Shown: positions 1-9,830 of the stretch, in pieces | Position numbering within the stretch: the stretch's first letter is position 1 | Layout: each line of letters opens with the position of its first letter | DNA from: Stenotrophomonas maltophilia | GTDB lineage: Bacteria; Pseudomonadota; Gammaproteobacteria; Xanthomonadales; Xanthomonadaceae | DNA length: 64,000 nt | Direction of reading: 5' to 3' | Assembly: GCF_900186865.1 (NCBI RefSeq) | Contig: NZ_LT906480.1 | Location: 1,072,001 to 1,136,000, forward strand | Translations under genes and position numbers: made by a program | Notes under the pieces: generated by a model | The model's database searches: none | Seen by the model: the letters and a program-made list of their open reading frames with translations, nothing else | What the model was told of the DNA's origin: nothing

Positions 1-187
1 CTTCGCGGTGGGCGGCAATGCCTTCGACGTCTACAGCGCGGTGATGGCACGCAATGCGCTGGTCAGTCAGGTGGGCGTGGCGGTGGGCCTCGGCCGCAAC
101 AGCCAGCTGTCGATGTTCGTGCAGGGCCAGCACGGCGATGGCCGCCGCGACGTGGGCGGGCAGATCAACCTGCGTGTGGGCTTCTGA
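1..187 (+). CDS. Autotransporter beta-barrel C-terminus (partial)
   Basis: Open from the left edge to a TGA at 185-187, so only the last 61 residues are present. The segment alternates polar and hydrophobic residues as beta-strands do and ends in ...INLRVGF. A terminal Phe after a beta-strand is the usual BAM-recognised end of an outer-membrane barrel. The motif VQGQHGDGRRDVGGQ resembles the last hairpin of type V autotransporters. The passenger and most of the barrel lie outside the window, so the function of the whole protein cannot be stated. Another outer-membrane barrel protein is possible. Confidence 0.6.
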   Translation, partial: FAVGGNAFDVYSAVMARNALVSQVGVAVGLGRNSQLSMFVQGQHGDGRRDVGGQINLRVGF

Positions 188-204
188 GGAGAGTGGGGCG
201 ACGT

Positions 205-228
205 TGGATCCACGCCTGCGTGGATCCA
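205..228. repeat. Perfect palindrome between convergent genes
   Basis: An 11-bp perfect stem (TGGATCCACGC / GCGTGGATCCA) with a 2-nt loop lies 17 bp after the autotransporter stop and before the convergent GNAT gene. There is no U-tract, so it is more like a SMAG-type palindrome than a classical terminator, though it may protect both 3' ends. Confidence 0.55.
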
Positions 229-243
229 GGGCGGTGCGGAGGG

Positions 244-687
244 CTAGACCCTCCGCTCCATCTCCACGGCATCGATCCCGGCGCCGTGGCCATTGGAAAC
301 GATCCGCGTCACCTGGAAGCCCAGGCCAGCATAGAAGCCCTGGGTGTGCTGGCTGGTACTGAGCGTGATGCGCTTGATCGAGGGATCCGCTTCGGCCTGG
401 CGCAGGCGTGCCAGCGCCAGTTCCCGGCCAAGTCCATGGCGGTGCAGCGCGCGCTGTACCATGCCCCAGCAGAAACCGGCACTGCCGTCGCCGCGTCGCG
501 ACAGGCCGCCGCACGCCACGATGCTGCCATCTCGTTCGATGACCTGGAATGCACAGTCCGTGGCCTGTTCGCGCAGGAAGCGTTCGAAGTCGCCGCGTTC
601 TTCCGGCGCGAAGAATGTGGGTACGTTGCTGTCGAAGATCGACAGGCAGGCGCTGGCATCGGCGGGGCGGTAGAGGCGGAGGTTCAT
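244..687 (-). CDS. GNAT family N-acetyltransferase
   Basis: A 147-residue protein if started at the ATG at 687, where the family fold begins with LRLYRPADASAC. An in-frame upstream ATG (717) is possible; neither has a clear Shine-Dalgarno. The acetyl-CoA pyrophosphate loop is visible as RHGLGRE at about residues 83-89, after the two central strands (QVIERDGSIVACGG). The C-terminal part has the GFYAGLGF motif typical of strand 6 in GNATs. Substrate cannot be read from sequence. The gene stands alone on the minus strand, convergent with the autotransporter gene. Confidence 0.85.
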   Translation of the reverse strand: MNLRLYRPADASACLSIFDSNVPTFFAPEERGDFERFLREQATDCAFQVIERDGSIVACGGLSRRGDGSAGFCWGMVQRALHRHGLGRELALARLRQAEADPSIKRITLSTSQHTQGFYAGLGFQVTRIVSNGHGAGIDAVEMERRV

Positions 688-1025
688 GGAAAATGCCTTG
701 GCGTTGCCCGGGCGCATTTCAACCGTCCAGACGTTGTCCTTCTCAAGGGGGTATCGCACGACGAGGCCGCAGGGGCGCCGAAGTGCTCCAAGGTACATGG
801 AGCGGAGTCGATCTTCTCACGGATGATTTCGCCCACCTCGAATGACTGTGCGGAACACAGGCGCCTGCACCAGGCGGGTGCGTCAGTGGCGAGGCGCATG
901 CGGCCGCGATGGCATGCAGCGGGGCGCGGCGGCTCTTGGGCTATGCTTTCGACACGTGGGACTGACCGCGCGGCAGGATCCGCCGGCCCCATTCGTCTTC
1001 CTGCCTGCAACGGAGCTGCCCAGCG
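688..1025. other. Intergenic region, nothing recognised
   Basis: A 338-bp stretch between the divergent GNAT and DUF3592 genes. I saw no convincing coding frame, RNA gene or long palindrome. It presumably holds the promoters of both flanking genes, but no clear -35/-10 pair stands out. Confidence 0.4.
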
Positions 1026-1436
1026 ATGCCCGACCCTTCTCTTTCCCGGACTGCCCAGGTCATGCGCGGTCTGCTGTTTGGCGCGGTGGGGCTGTTGATC
1101 CTTGCCGTGGCCGCCTTCGAAGTGACGCATCGCCTTGAGTTCCTGCAGATCGCGCAGGCCGTCGATGGCCAGGTCGAGCGCCTGAACGCGGGCGGATCGC
1201 ATCCGCAGATTGCGTTCACCACCGCGACCGGCCAACACGTCTCTTACCCGCAGGGTGGCATGATCTTCGGCTATGAGCCTGGACAGCCGGTACGCGTGCT
1301 GTACGATCCGGCGCAACCGCGCCTGGAGCCGGTCCTGGATACGTTCGGTGCGCTGTGGGGAATGACGGTCGTGTGGATGCTGCTGGGGCTGGCGTTCGTC
1401 GGCGTCTGCGTGCGGGGACTGCTCCGGCGCAGGTGA
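1026..1436 (+). CDS. DUF3592 family membrane protein
   Basis: A 136-residue protein with a transmembrane helix near residues 14-30 (LLFGAVGLLILAVAAFEV), a small beta-rich domain, and a second helix near residues 107-130 (MTVVWMLLGLAFVGVCV). The middle part has the DUF3592 hallmark of a short barrel between two helices, with PGQPVRVLYDPAQP matching the conserved 'V.VlYdP.nP' motif. Function is unknown in the family. It is a single gene convergent with the tRNA-Ser terminator; nothing nearby suggests a pathway. Confidence 0.75.
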   Translation: MPDPSLSRTAQVMRGLLFGAVGLLILAVAAFEVTHRLEFLQIAQAVDGQVERLNAGGSHPQIAFTTATGQHVSYPQGGMIFGYEPGQPVRVLYDPAQPRLEPVLDTFGALWGMTVVWMLLGLAFVGVCVRGLLRRR

Positions 1437-1541
1437 CTCGCAGCGGATCGCGCGCTGTCGACGGGCGAACCGTTGGACCTGTCCCTGGCGGCAGGGCCTG
1501 TTCAGTTCGGTAGTACCTACCGCGCTTCCCGCCAGCCAAAT

Positions 1542-1564
1542 AAAAAAGCCGCCCAGTGGGCGGC
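1542..1564 (-). terminator. Rho-independent terminator of tRNA-Ser
   Basis: On the minus strand a 7-bp GC stem (GCCGCCC/GGGCGGC) with a 3-nt loop is followed by a run of six T. It lies just 3' of tRNA-Ser. Confidence 0.85.
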
Positions 1565-1577
1565 TTCTTCATTTATC

Positions 1578-1670
1578 TGGCGGAGAGAGGGGGATTCGAA
1601 CCCCCGAAGCGCGGTTTAGACGCTTACACACTTTCCAGGCGTGCTCCTTCAACCACTCGGACACCTCTCC
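1578..1670 (-). tRNA. tRNA-Ser(GGA)
   Basis: Read on the minus strand, this is a 93-nt class II tRNA including an encoded CCA (1580-1578). The acceptor GGAGAGG pairs with TCTCTCC. The anticodon loop is CTGGAAA, giving anticodon GGA. The long variable arm typical of serine tRNAs follows, and the T arm is GGGGGTTCGAATCCCCC. It is closely similar to the E. coli serine GGA tRNA. It is transcribed away from dnaX. Confidence 0.97.
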
Positions 1671-1833
1671 GGATCCCTGCCATCGGCAAACGCCTCAGCA
1701 GGGGCGCAGATTCTAGCGGGCTGCGCGGCACTTCACAAGCACCCCGGCCAGGAACCCGCGAAAGATGTGCCGGAGGCGAGGGGGGCTGGACAGGCATGGC
1801 ACAATGGAACATCCGATGGAAAACGGTGGCCTG

Positions 1834-3879
1834 ATGTCCTATCTCGTCCTTGCCCGCAAGTGGCGTCCAAAGCGTTTTGCCGAGCTGGTGGGCCAGGAAC
1901 ACGTGGTCCGTGCGCTCAGCAACGCACTGGACAGCGGCCGGGTCCACCATGCGTTCCTGTTCACCGGCACCCGCGGCGTGGGCAAGACCACCATCGCGCG
2001 CATCTTCGCCAAGTCGCTGAACTGCGAACAGGGCACCAGTGCCGATCCCTGCGGCCAGTGTGCAGCCTGCCTGGATATCGACGCCGGCCGCTACATCGAC
2101 CTGCTGGAAATCGACGCCGCGTCCAACACCGGCGTGGACGACGTGCGCGAGGTGATCGAGAACGCGCAGTACATGCCTTCGCGTGGCAAGTACAAGGTCT
2201 ACCTGATCGACGAAGTGCACATGCTGTCCAAGGCGGCGTTCAATGCGCTGCTGAAGACGCTGGAAGAGCCGCCGGAGCACGTGAAGTTCCTGCTGGCCAC
2301 CACCGATCCGCAGAAGCTGCCGGTCACCGTGCTCAGCCGCTGCCTGCAGTTCAACCTCAAGCGCCTGGACGAGGACCAGATCCAGGGCCAGATGACCCGC
2401 ATTCTGGCGGCCGAGGAGATCGAGGCCGACGGCAGTGCCATCGTGCAGCTGGCCAAGGCCGCTGATGGCAGCCTGCGGGACGGCCTGTCGCTGCTGGACC
2501 AGGCGATTGCCTATGCCGGCGGCGCACTGCGCGAGGACGTGGTACGCACCATGCTGGGCACGGTCGACCGCACCCAGGTGGCGGCGATGCTCGATGCGCT
2601 GGCTGACGGCGATGGCCCGCGCCTGCTGCAGGTGGTGGCCGCGCTGGCCGAATTCTCGCCGGACTGGAGTGGCGTGCTGGAAGCGCTGGCCGAAGGCCTG
2701 CACCGCATCCAGGTGCAGCAGCTGGTACCGGGTGCGGCCGTTGCCGAAGGCCTGGATGCCGCCGCATTCGCCGAGCGCCTGCGCCCGGAAGTGGTGCAGC
2801 TCTGGTACCAGATGGCCTTGAACGGCCGTCGTGACCTGCCGATGGCGCCGAGCCCGCGCGCGGGCTTCGAGATGGCCGTGCTGCGCATGCTGGCGTTCCG
2901 CCCGCCCGCGGCGGTCCCGCCGGTGCCGAAGTCGGTGGAGGGGGCAGGCAATGCGCCGGGTGGCAATGCTGCCGGTGGTGGCACCGGTGCGGGTACCCAC
3001 GAAGCGACGCCGGCGACTGCCGCCGCTTCGGCAAGCCCGGCCGTGGTGGCGCAGGTGGCCGCTCCGGTGCAGGCCGCGCCGCGCGAACCTGAACCCGAAC
3101 CTGAGCCGGCCCCGCAACCCGAACCGGACCCGGACCCGGACCCGACGCCGGAGCCCGAGCCGGTTCCGGTGGAAGAGCCGGTGTCACCGCCGCCGGTGAA
3201 GGCCGAAGCAGCGGCGCCGCCGTCCGTTGAAACAGAAGCGGGCGACGACCTGCCGCCGTGGGCCACCGACGAAGCCGAGGCACGTGACGAGGCGCTGGCG
3301 GCCGAGATAGCTGGGCCGGAAGCTGCCATGGTGGCGCCCTGGCATGAGCCGCCGGCTCCCGTCGCGGCTCCCAGCGAGCCTGCACCGCCCGCACGCCCGT
3401 TCCGCACGGAAGGCATTGCCATCGCGCCGGTCGAGCCGGCGCCAGTGCAGGAGAACGCGCCGCTGGAAGGTGTCAGCGACCTGGCCAGCGCCGAGGACTG
3501 GCTGGATCTGGTCGCCAACAGTGGCCTGAGCGGCCCGTCGCGGCAGCTGGCCGCCAACGCTGCCTTCATCAGTTGCCAGCACGGGACCTTGAAACTGGGC
3601 CTTTCGCCCGGATTTGAATACCTGCGCTCGGAGCGCGCGCTGGCCGCCCTGGGCGAGATGCTGGAGAAGGCCCTCGGCCAGGCGCCGAAGATCGTGGTCG
3701 AGACCGTGGAAACCGAACACGTTCCGGCCGAGACTCTGCACCAGCGTGCCGACCGCCAGCGTAGTGAGCGGCAGCAGGTGGCAGAGGCCGTTTTCATGGA
3801 CGACCCGGAAGTGCAGGTGCTGATCCAACAGCACGGTGCCCGGGTTGTTTCCGATTCCATCCGTTCTTTTGACGAGTAA
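1834..3879 (+). CDS. dnaX: DNA polymerase III subunit tau/gamma
   Basis: 681 residues from the ATG at 1834, which gives the canonical start MSYLVLARKWRPKRF. This is the clamp-loader ATPase of the replicative polymerase. Walker A is GTRGVGKTT (about residues 45-53), followed by the zinc-binding cysteine cluster C..CGQCAAC, then Walker B (LIDEVHML) and the SRC arginine-finger motif near residue 169. Residues about 370-560 form a long Ala/Pro/Glu/Asp-rich linker with EP/DP dipeptide runs. The C-terminal domain V resembles the tau part that contacts the alpha subunit. I saw no A AAA AAG slippery heptamer, so a gamma form by the E. coli mechanism is not evident. dnaX-ybaB-recR is a conserved operon order. 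Confidence 0.97.
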   Translation: MSYLVLARKWRPKRFAELVGQEHVVRALSNALDSGRVHHAFLFTGTRGVGKTTIARIFAKSLNCEQGTSADPCGQCAACLDIDAGRYIDLLEIDAASNTGVDDVREVIENAQYMPSRGKYKVYLIDEVHMLSKAAFNALLKTLEEPPEHVKFLLATTDPQKLPVTVLSRCLQFNLKRLDEDQIQGQMTRILAAEEIEADGSAIVQLAKAADGSLRDGLSLLDQAIAYAGGALREDVVRTMLGTVDRTQVAAMLDALADGDGPRLLQVVAALAEFSPDWSGVLEALAEGLHRIQVQQLVPGAAVAEGLDAAAFAERLRPEVVQLWYQMALNGRRDLPMAPSPRAGFEMAVLRMLAFRPPAAVPPVPKSVEGAGNAPGGNAAGGGTGAGTHEATPATAAASASPAVVAQVAAPVQAAPREPEPEPEPAPQPEPDPDPDPTPEPEPVPVEEPVSPPPVKAEAAAPPSVETEAGDDLPPWATDEAEARDEALAAEIAGPEAAMVAPWHEPPAPVAAPSEPAPPARPFRTEGIAIAPVEPAPVQENAPLEGVSDLASAEDWLDLVANSGLSGPSRQLAANAAFISCQHGTLKLGLSPGFEYLRSERALAALGEMLEKALGQAPKIVVETVETEHVPAETLHQRADRQRSERQQVAEAVFMDDPEVQVLIQQHGARVVSDSIRSFDE

Positions 3880-3885
3880 GACACC

Positions 3886-4206
3886 ATGCGCGGAAACATC
3901 GCCCAACTGATGCAGCAGGCCCAGAAGATGCAGGAAAACCTGCAGAAGGCCCAGGAAGAAATCGCCAAGATCGAAGTGACCGGCAGCGCCGGCGGCGGCA
4001 TGGTCAGCGTGACCCTGACCGGTGCCAAGGAATGCCGCAAGGTGCGCATCGATCCGTCGCTGACCAGCGACCCGGAGATGCTGGAAGACCTGATCGCCGC
4101 CGCCTTCAATGATGCCTCGAACAAGATCGATGCCGAGTCGAAGTCGAAGATGGGGTCGGCCACCGCCGGCATGCAGCTGCCGCCGGGCATGAAGCTGCCG
4201 TTCTGA
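3886..4206 (+). CDS. ybaB: YbaB/EbfC family nucleoid-associated protein
   Basis: A 106-residue protein 6 bp after dnaX. The N-terminal helix rich in Gln/Lys/Glu ([19 protein letters not shown]) and the [11 protein letters not shown] strand motif are diagnostic of YbaB/EbfC, a small homodimeric 'tweezer' protein that binds DNA. The length is usual for the family. Position between dnaX and recR matches many proteobacteria and suggests co-transcription with both. Confidence 0.95.
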   Translation: MRGNIAQLMQQAQKMQENLQKAQEEIAKIEVTGSAGGGMVSVTLTGAKECRKVRIDPSLTSDPEMLEDLIAAAFNDASNKIDAESKSKMGSATAGMQLPPGMKLPF

Positions 4207-4252
4207 TTTCCCAAGGGGCGCCTGCCGCTGCGGGTGCCCGCTCCAACCCTCG

Positions 4253-4298
4253 GTCGAGCATGGCTCGACTCTACAGACAGCTGTCGAGCGTGCTCGAC
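4253..4298. repeat. SMAG-like GTAG palindrome (variant)
   Basis: On the minus strand GTAG (4274-4271) is followed by a stem GTCGAGC-CAT-GCTCGAC. A second 16-bp palindrome (GTCGAGCGTGCTCGAC, 4283-4298) lies next to it. The GTAG head plus short stem is the signature of the SMAG repeats described in S. maltophilia. It fills the ybaB-recR gap and could form mRNA secondary structure there. Confidence 0.7.
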
Positions 4299-4317
4299 GC
4301 CATGAAAGCATGCCGCC

Positions 4318-4917
4318 GTGTCCGCACCCCTGCTTGAACAATTGATCGACGCGTTGCGGGTGCTGCCTGGTGTCGGCCAGAAGACTGCGCAGCGCATGGC
4401 CTATCACCTGCTCGAGCGCGAGCGCGAAGGTGGCCAGCGTCTGGCCGAGACACTGGCATTGGCGGTGGAGCGAATCGGCCACTGCCTGCAGTGCCGCGAT
4501 TTCAGCGAAACCGAGCTGTGCCCGACCTGTGCCAACGGCAGCCGCGAGCGCAGCCAGCTGTGCGTGGTCGAATCGCCGGCCGACCGCCTGGCCATCGAGA
4601 ACGCCACCGGCTTCCGCGGTGTCTACTTCGTGCTGCAGGGGCGGCTGTCGCCGCTCGATGGCATCGGCCCGCGCGAGCTGGGCCTGGAGCAATTGGAGCG
4701 ACGGTTGGCCGAAGGCGAGGTGCAGGAGCTGATCATCGCCACCAGCGCCACTGTCGAGGGCGAGGCCACCGCGCACTACCTGGCGCAGCTGGCGCGCGCA
4801 CGCAAGGTGCAGCCGAGCCGTTTGGCGCAGGGCCTGCCACTTGGCGGTGAACTCGAATACGTCGATCGCGGCACGCTCTCGCACGCGTTCGGAACGCGCA
4901 GCGAATTCCGCGATTGA
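4318..4917 (+). CDS. recR: Recombination mediator protein RecR
   Basis: 199 residues from a GTG at 4318, chosen because RecR proteins begin M-S-x-P-L-hydrophobic and this frame gives exactly that. Visible parts are an N-terminal HhH region ([17 protein letters not shown]), a four-cysteine zinc finger (CLQC...CPTC, about residues 57-72) and a Toprim domain with [12 protein letters not shown] near residues 82-93. RecR acts with RecO and RecF to load RecA on SSB-coated gaps. It probably belongs to the dnaX-ybaB operon, although a palindromic repeat separates it from ybaB. Confidence 0.96.
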   Translation: MSAPLLEQLIDALRVLPGVGQKTAQRMAYHLLEREREGGQRLAETLALAVERIGHCLQCRDFSETELCPTCANGSRERSQLCVVESPADRLAIENATGFRGVYFVLQGRLSPLDGIGPRELGLEQLERRLAEGEVQELIIATSATVEGEATAHYLAQLARARKVQPSRLAQGLPLGGELEYVDRGTLSHAFGTRSEFRD

Positions 4918-4984
4918 ATGCCGGCCGGGCATCCCCCGGCGCGGCCGGCCTACAATGCGGATGACATCCCCGCCGAGGCCGACC

Positions 4985-5344
4985 ATGAGCAACGAAACCC
5001 TCTTCAGCAAGATCATCCGTCGCGAGATCCCGGCCACCATCGTCTACGAGGATGACGAGGTGCTGGGCTTCAAGGACATCGCACCGCAGGCACCGGTGCA
5101 CGTGCTGTTCATTCCGAAGAACGAGATCATTCCGACCCTGGATGACCTGCAGCCGTCGCAGGCGCACCTGATCGGCAAGCTGGCGCTGGCTGCCGCCGAG
5201 TACGCGCGCCGCGAGGGCTTCGCACAGGACGGCTACCGCATCGTGATGAACTGCCGCGAGCATGCCGGGCAGACCGTGTTCCATATCCACATGCACCTGC
5301 TGGCCGGTGCGCCGCTGGGGCATTTCGGTGCGCCTGGGCGTTGA
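4985..5344 (+). CDS. HIT family (HINT-like) hydrolase
   Basis: A 119-residue protein beginning MSNETLFSKIIRREIPA. The histidine triad HIHMH (H-phi-H-phi-H) near the C-terminus, followed by LLAGAPLG, marks a HINT-branch nucleotidyl hydrolase that cleaves AMP-linked phosphoramidates. Length and start match the bacterial HinT family. The gene follows recR by 67 bp and ends at a strong bidirectional terminator. Confidence 0.93.
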   Translation: MSNETLFSKIIRREIPATIVYEDDEVLGFKDIAPQAPVHVLFIPKNEIIPTLDDLQPSQAHLIGKLALAAAEYARREGFAQDGYRIVMNCREHAGQTVFHIHMHLLAGAPLGHFGAPGR

Positions 5345-5371
5345 AGCCCCTGTCCACGCCATGCGCGGATG

Positions 5372-5398
5372 AAAAAGGCCGCCCGAGGGCGGCCTTTT
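5372..5398. terminator. Bidirectional Rho-independent terminator
   Basis: An 8-bp stem GGCCGCCC/GGGCGGCC with a GA loop is flanked by AAAAA on the left and TTTT on the right. It can serve both the HIT gene (plus) and the slp gene (minus), whose ends converge here. Confidence 0.88.
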
Positions 5399-5421
5399 CC
5401 GTCATGCCTGTGCGGTGACGA

Positions 5422-5949
5422 TCACCACCAGCCCCAGCGACCATAGCCGCCCCAGTACGGACCATACGGGCCCGGGCCCCACGGGCCATAGGGGTAGGGC
5501 ACCACGTCGACCTGGCGCTGTTCCGGCCACAGGTAGATCACATCGGCCGACAGCTTGGGCAGGCGGTAGTCGTACTCGCCGATGCGGGTGTTCTGGTAGC
5601 CGTCGATCTTGCCGATGAAAGTCACGTCACGACCGGCTTCGAACACGGCCGGGTCGTAGAAGCCGGCACGGCAGGCGATGAAGCGGCCGTCGCTGGCGTC
5701 GGACGAGGTGGTGTTCGGACGGCCACTGCCATTGAGCGGGCGCGAGATGATCTGGAAGCAGGTCTCGCCCTGGCCGGGCTTGGTTTCGATGATGCGACCG
5801 CCCCAACGGACCGGCGTGCCGACCTGCTGGGTAGCGACCGAGTCGCGCGGGGAGACCAGGCTGAACTGTCCCTGCAGCGGCTTGGGGGCCGTGGCGCAGG
5901 CCGACAGGGCCAGCGTGGCCACAGCGGTGAGAAGGAACTTGGTGTTCAT
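5422..5949 (-). CDS. slp: Slp family outer-membrane lipoprotein
   Basis: A 175-residue protein starting at the ATG at 5949. A short hydrophobic signal ends in the lipobox LSAC (Cys about residue 19), so the mature protein is predicted to be lipidated. The body has Slp features such as GRIIETKPGQGETCFQIISRP near residues 51-71. The last 25 residues are a Gly/Pro/Tyr/Trp-rich tail (PYGPWGPGPYGPYWGG). Family members are starvation or acid-inducible outer-membrane lipoproteins of unknown activity. The start overlaps the stop of the upstream transglutaminase gene by 4 bp, so it is co-translated with that cluster. Confidence 0.88.
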   Translation of the reverse strand: MNTKFLLTAVATLALSACATAPKPLQGQFSLVSPRDSVATQQVGTPVRWGGRIIETKPGQGETCFQIISRPLNGSGRPNTTSSDASDGRFIACRAGFYDPAVFEAGRDVTFIGKIDGYQNTRIGEYDYRLPKLSADVIYLWPEQRQVDVVPYPYGPWGPGPYGPYWGGYGRWGWW

Positions 5950-7895
5950 GGGGAGGCTCCGGAAGTCGGGCGATGCCTGCGCAGGTCCCGCAATAATGAA
6001 GCGAGGTCGGTGCAAGTTCCAGCGTAACGCGCGTCGGCGAAACGCTGGCTGAGTGCGAGCAGGGCCGGGTCAGGGCGCTGCCGGTGCACCCGCTGGGCCC
6101 AGTCCTGTGCGGTTTCGTGCGGTTCACGGGCCAGGCCGAGGCGGGCGTAGCGCCGTCCGAGCCGGTGCCAGGCGCGCAGCAGCGGGTCGCGTTCGCGCTC
6201 GCCACGGGCCAGCAGCCAGGCCATCCACGCCAAGGCCAGCATCGTTGCCACCACGAAGCCAGCGACAAGTTGCGTGGGGCCCAGATCATCCAGCCCGAAC
6301 GGCGTGAGCAGTTGCTGCTGGCGGCGTGCATCGAATGACAGCACCAGGTCGTTCCAGCCGCGGCGCAGCCAGTCGCCCATCTGCTCCAGCTGCTGCCAGC
6401 GTTGCTGCAGTGGCGTGTCCGTACCGGCCTGCAGGCGGTCGTCCAGTGTGTCCAGGATGCGTTCCGGTGCCACGGCTGCGGTTGGGTCAACCCGTACCCA
6501 GCCGCGCTGCGGCAGCCATACCTCGGCCCAGGCATGGGCGTCCATCCGCCGCACGATCCAGTAGTCGCCAAGGCGGTTGTAGGTGCCGCCGGCAAAGCCG
6601 GTCACCACCCGTGCCGGGACGCCGGCGTTGCGCATCAACACCACGAAGGCCGAGCTGAAGTGTTCACAGAAGCCGGCCTTGTAGCCGAACAGGAACTCGT
6701 CGATCGGGTCGCGCCCTGCCGCAGGGGTGTCCAGCGTGTACGAGAAGTCGGTGGTGATCCACTGCAGCGCGCGGCGCACGATAGCCTCGTCATCGCTGCC
6801 AGCCTGCTGCCGCCATTGCTGCGCCAACGTGGCGGTGCGCGGGTTGAAGCCACTGGGCAACTGCAGCGCGGCCCGTCGCAGATAGGGTGACAGCGTGCTG
6901 TCGAAGCGTTGTGGTGGCGCCGAATGCAACCGCCAGCGGCTCAGCGACGCCAGTGACCGCTCGCTGCTCAGGCTCATGTCCGCATCCAGCGTGCTGCCTG
7001 CAGGCGCGCGGCTGGGCAGGTCCAGTGCCACCAGCTGGCGACGGTCGGTGGGTTCGTAGTCGATCTGGTAGTCCCAGCCCTGCGTGCCGGCCTCGACCAC
7101 GGCCGCCGACCGTCGCTCGCTGGCGCGGTCACGTGTCCAGCGCCGGCCATCGAAGGCGGTCAGTACCGGTCCTCGCCAGTAGCGTTGCATCGGCTCGGGT
7201 ACCGCGCCGAAGAACTGCACGCGCAGCGCCGGGGCATCGTCGGCCATCAGGTCCAGCCACTGGCCGGGCTCCATGCTGTCGGACAACCCCGGCGTACCCA
7301 CGGCGCGCTCGGGAACACCCCACAGTGGCGTGGCCAGGCGCGGGAACAGCCAGAAGCAGGCCAATGCCAGCGGCAGGCCGATCGCCAGCAGGCGGCCAAC
7401 GCCGCGCAGCTGCCCTCGCAAGGGCAGCGGCGCGGCGTGGCCTTCATCCCCGGCCAGCCGTTGCAGGGCGAGCAGCGCGCTGATCCCCGCCAGTGCGGCC
7501 AACACCGTGGTCAGTGGTCCTTGGTCGAGCAGGAACGCCGCAAACGGGGAAAACAGCGCGAACCCGAGCAGGCTGCGGGCATCGCGCCGGCTGCGCAGTT
7601 CGCTGGACTTGATCGCCAGCATCGCTGCCAGCAGGGCGCAACCGGTATCGCGCCCGGGTCGGACCATCCCCATCTGCCAGGCGATGGCACCGAGCATGGC
7701 CAGCACCAGCAGCAGGCGCACCGGCATGGGCAGCACCTTCCGCCACGACAGGACCGCAGTCACGAGCGCTGCGGCCGCGATCACGCCCGCCAGCAGGGGC
7801 GGCAACTGCAGCAGCAACGGCAACAGCGCCAACGCCGCGCTGGCCAGGGTCCAGTTGCGGGCATTGCGGTCGAGCGCGGGCGTGGTCTCAGTCAT
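5946..7895 (-). CDS. tgpA: TgpA-like membrane transglutaminase (DUF3488/transglut_core)
   Basis: 649 residues. The first about 190 residues carry at least five hydrophobic helices (the DUF3488 part). A periplasmic transglutaminase core follows, with the Cys in AGFCEHFSSAF (about residue 411), His in DAHAWAEVW and Asp in VRVDPTAAV, so the papain-like triad is intact. A further helix lies near residue 550 and a DUF4129-like cytosolic tail ends the protein. P. aeruginosa TgpA has the same layout and is essential there. The gene overlaps DUF58 by 8 bp and slp by 4 bp, a compact operon with MoxR. Confidence 0.9.
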   Translation of the reverse strand: MTETTPALDRNARNWTLASAALALLPLLLQLPPLLAGVIAAAALVTAVLSWRKVLPMPVRLLLVLAMLGAIAWQMGMVRPGRDTGCALLAAMLAIKSSELRSRRDARSLLGFALFSPFAAFLLDQGPLTTVLAALAGISALLALQRLAGDEGHAAPLPLRGQLRGVGRLLAIGLPLALACFWLFPRLATPLWGVPERAVGTPGLSDSMEPGQWLDLMADDAPALRVQFFGAVPEPMQRYWRGPVLTAFDGRRWTRDRASERRSAAVVEAGTQGWDYQIDYEPTDRRQLVALDLPSRAPAGSTLDADMSLSSERSLASLSRWRLHSAPPQRFDSTLSPYLRRAALQLPSGFNPRTATLAQQWRQQAGSDDEAIVRRALQWITTDFSYTLDTPAAGRDPIDEFLFGYKAGFCEHFSSAFVVLMRNAGVPARVVTGFAGGTYNRLGDYWIVRRMDAHAWAEVWLPQRGWVRVDPTAAVAPERILDTLDDRLQAGTDTPLQQRWQQLEQMGDWLRRGWNDLVLSFDARRQQQLLTPFGLDDLGPTQLVAGFVVATMLALAWMAWLLARGERERDPLLRAWHRLGRRYARLGLAREPHETAQDWAQRVHRQRPDPALLALSQRFADARYAGTCTDLASLLRDLRRHRPTSGASP

Positions 7896-8834
7896 GCGGC
7901 ATCAATGCCAGTGCACGCAGGCACAGGTGGTGGTGGCCGGCGCCCTGGCCTGGCCCGAACGGCGGGTGTGCAGGCAGCAGCAGGGTGTAGCGGCGGCCTT
8001 CGCGCTCGGCCATGTCGACCCATCGCGCCAAACGCGCGATGCGTGCTTCATGGCCCAGCGGGGACAGCGTGCGCCAATCGAGGATGACTTCGATGCCAAC
8101 CGGCTTTTCGTACTCGCGCACCAGCAGGCTGTCGCGGCGTGCCGAGTGCTTCCACGAAATGCTGCGTGGCGCATCGCCCGCACGATAGGGCCGTAGCTGA
8201 TGCAGTTCCTCGCCACTGGCATGGGCGCGCGTGTGCAGCGGATCGTTGCCGCTTTCCGGCAGTGCAGGGGCCAGCGCCTCGGGTTGCGGATAGACCAGCA
8301 GCGGTTGTTCCGGCCACACCCACGACCATGCCCGCACCAGGCCCAGTGGCTGGGTGGTGGAGAGGCGGATGCGCGGGAGCTCCAGCCAGCCGCGGCGTTC
8401 GCTGGGAACGTGCAGCTCCACTTCACCGCGGCCGTGTGCAGGCAGCGAGGTCCAGGCTTCGCTGTCACCCAGCTGCAGGTGCAGGCCGTGGCGTGCGCGC
8501 GGATCACGCAGTGACAGGTCCACGCGCAGGCGCAGTGGTTGCCCGGCAGGAACCGGCTCGGCGGAGATCGCGTCGATCTGTACGCCGGACAGCTGCAGGT
8601 GCGCGGCGATGGCGCTGGCGATCGCCGCTGCCGCCAGCAGCAGGGCCAGCAGCAACGCCGGGTTGTTGTTGTAGTTCAGTGCGCCCAGCAGCATTGCCGC
8701 CAGCAGCGCGGCGACGAACAGGCCGAAGCGGGTGGGCAGTACGTAGATGCGGTGGCGGTCCAGGCGCTGCGGCAGTGCTTCAGGCCTGCGCGGGCGTGCC
8801 AGCAGTTGCAGTCGTGCCCAGCGCGTGGCCACCC

Positions 8835-8838
<4 letters not shown>
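7888..8838 (-). CDS. DUF58 domain protein
   Basis: 316 residues with two hydrophobic helices at about residues 35-52 and 60-80, then a beta-rich part and the DUF58 core, recognised by RPYRAGDAPRSISWKHSARRDSLLVREYE near residues 215-245. DUF58 has a von Willebrand A-like fold and normally works with a MoxR ATPase encoded next to it. Here the MoxR gene is immediately upstream (4-bp overlap) and the transglutaminase immediately downstream, so the three probably form one envelope-associated complex. The biochemical role is unproven in the family. Confidence 0.9.
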
Positions 8839-9788
<950 letters not shown>

Positions 9789-9830
9789 GATCGTCTCAGG
9801 TCTGGAATCCATTCGATTATCCATAGAGCA

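Noticed and set aside
1690..1830. 4.5S/SRP RNA before dnaX
   Set aside because: The conserved SRP core (GGTCAGGTCCGGAAGGAAGCAGCC-like) is absent.
2800..3200. E. coli-type A AAA AAG frameshift in dnaX
   Set aside because: No run of four or more A occurs in the gene, so this mechanism is not supported.
2511..4397. Long open frame antisense to dnaX and recR
   Set aside because: High-GC DNA with skewed codon use opens long antisense frames. The protein is Ser/Ala/Gly-rich with no domain, and the plus strand has clear conserved genes.
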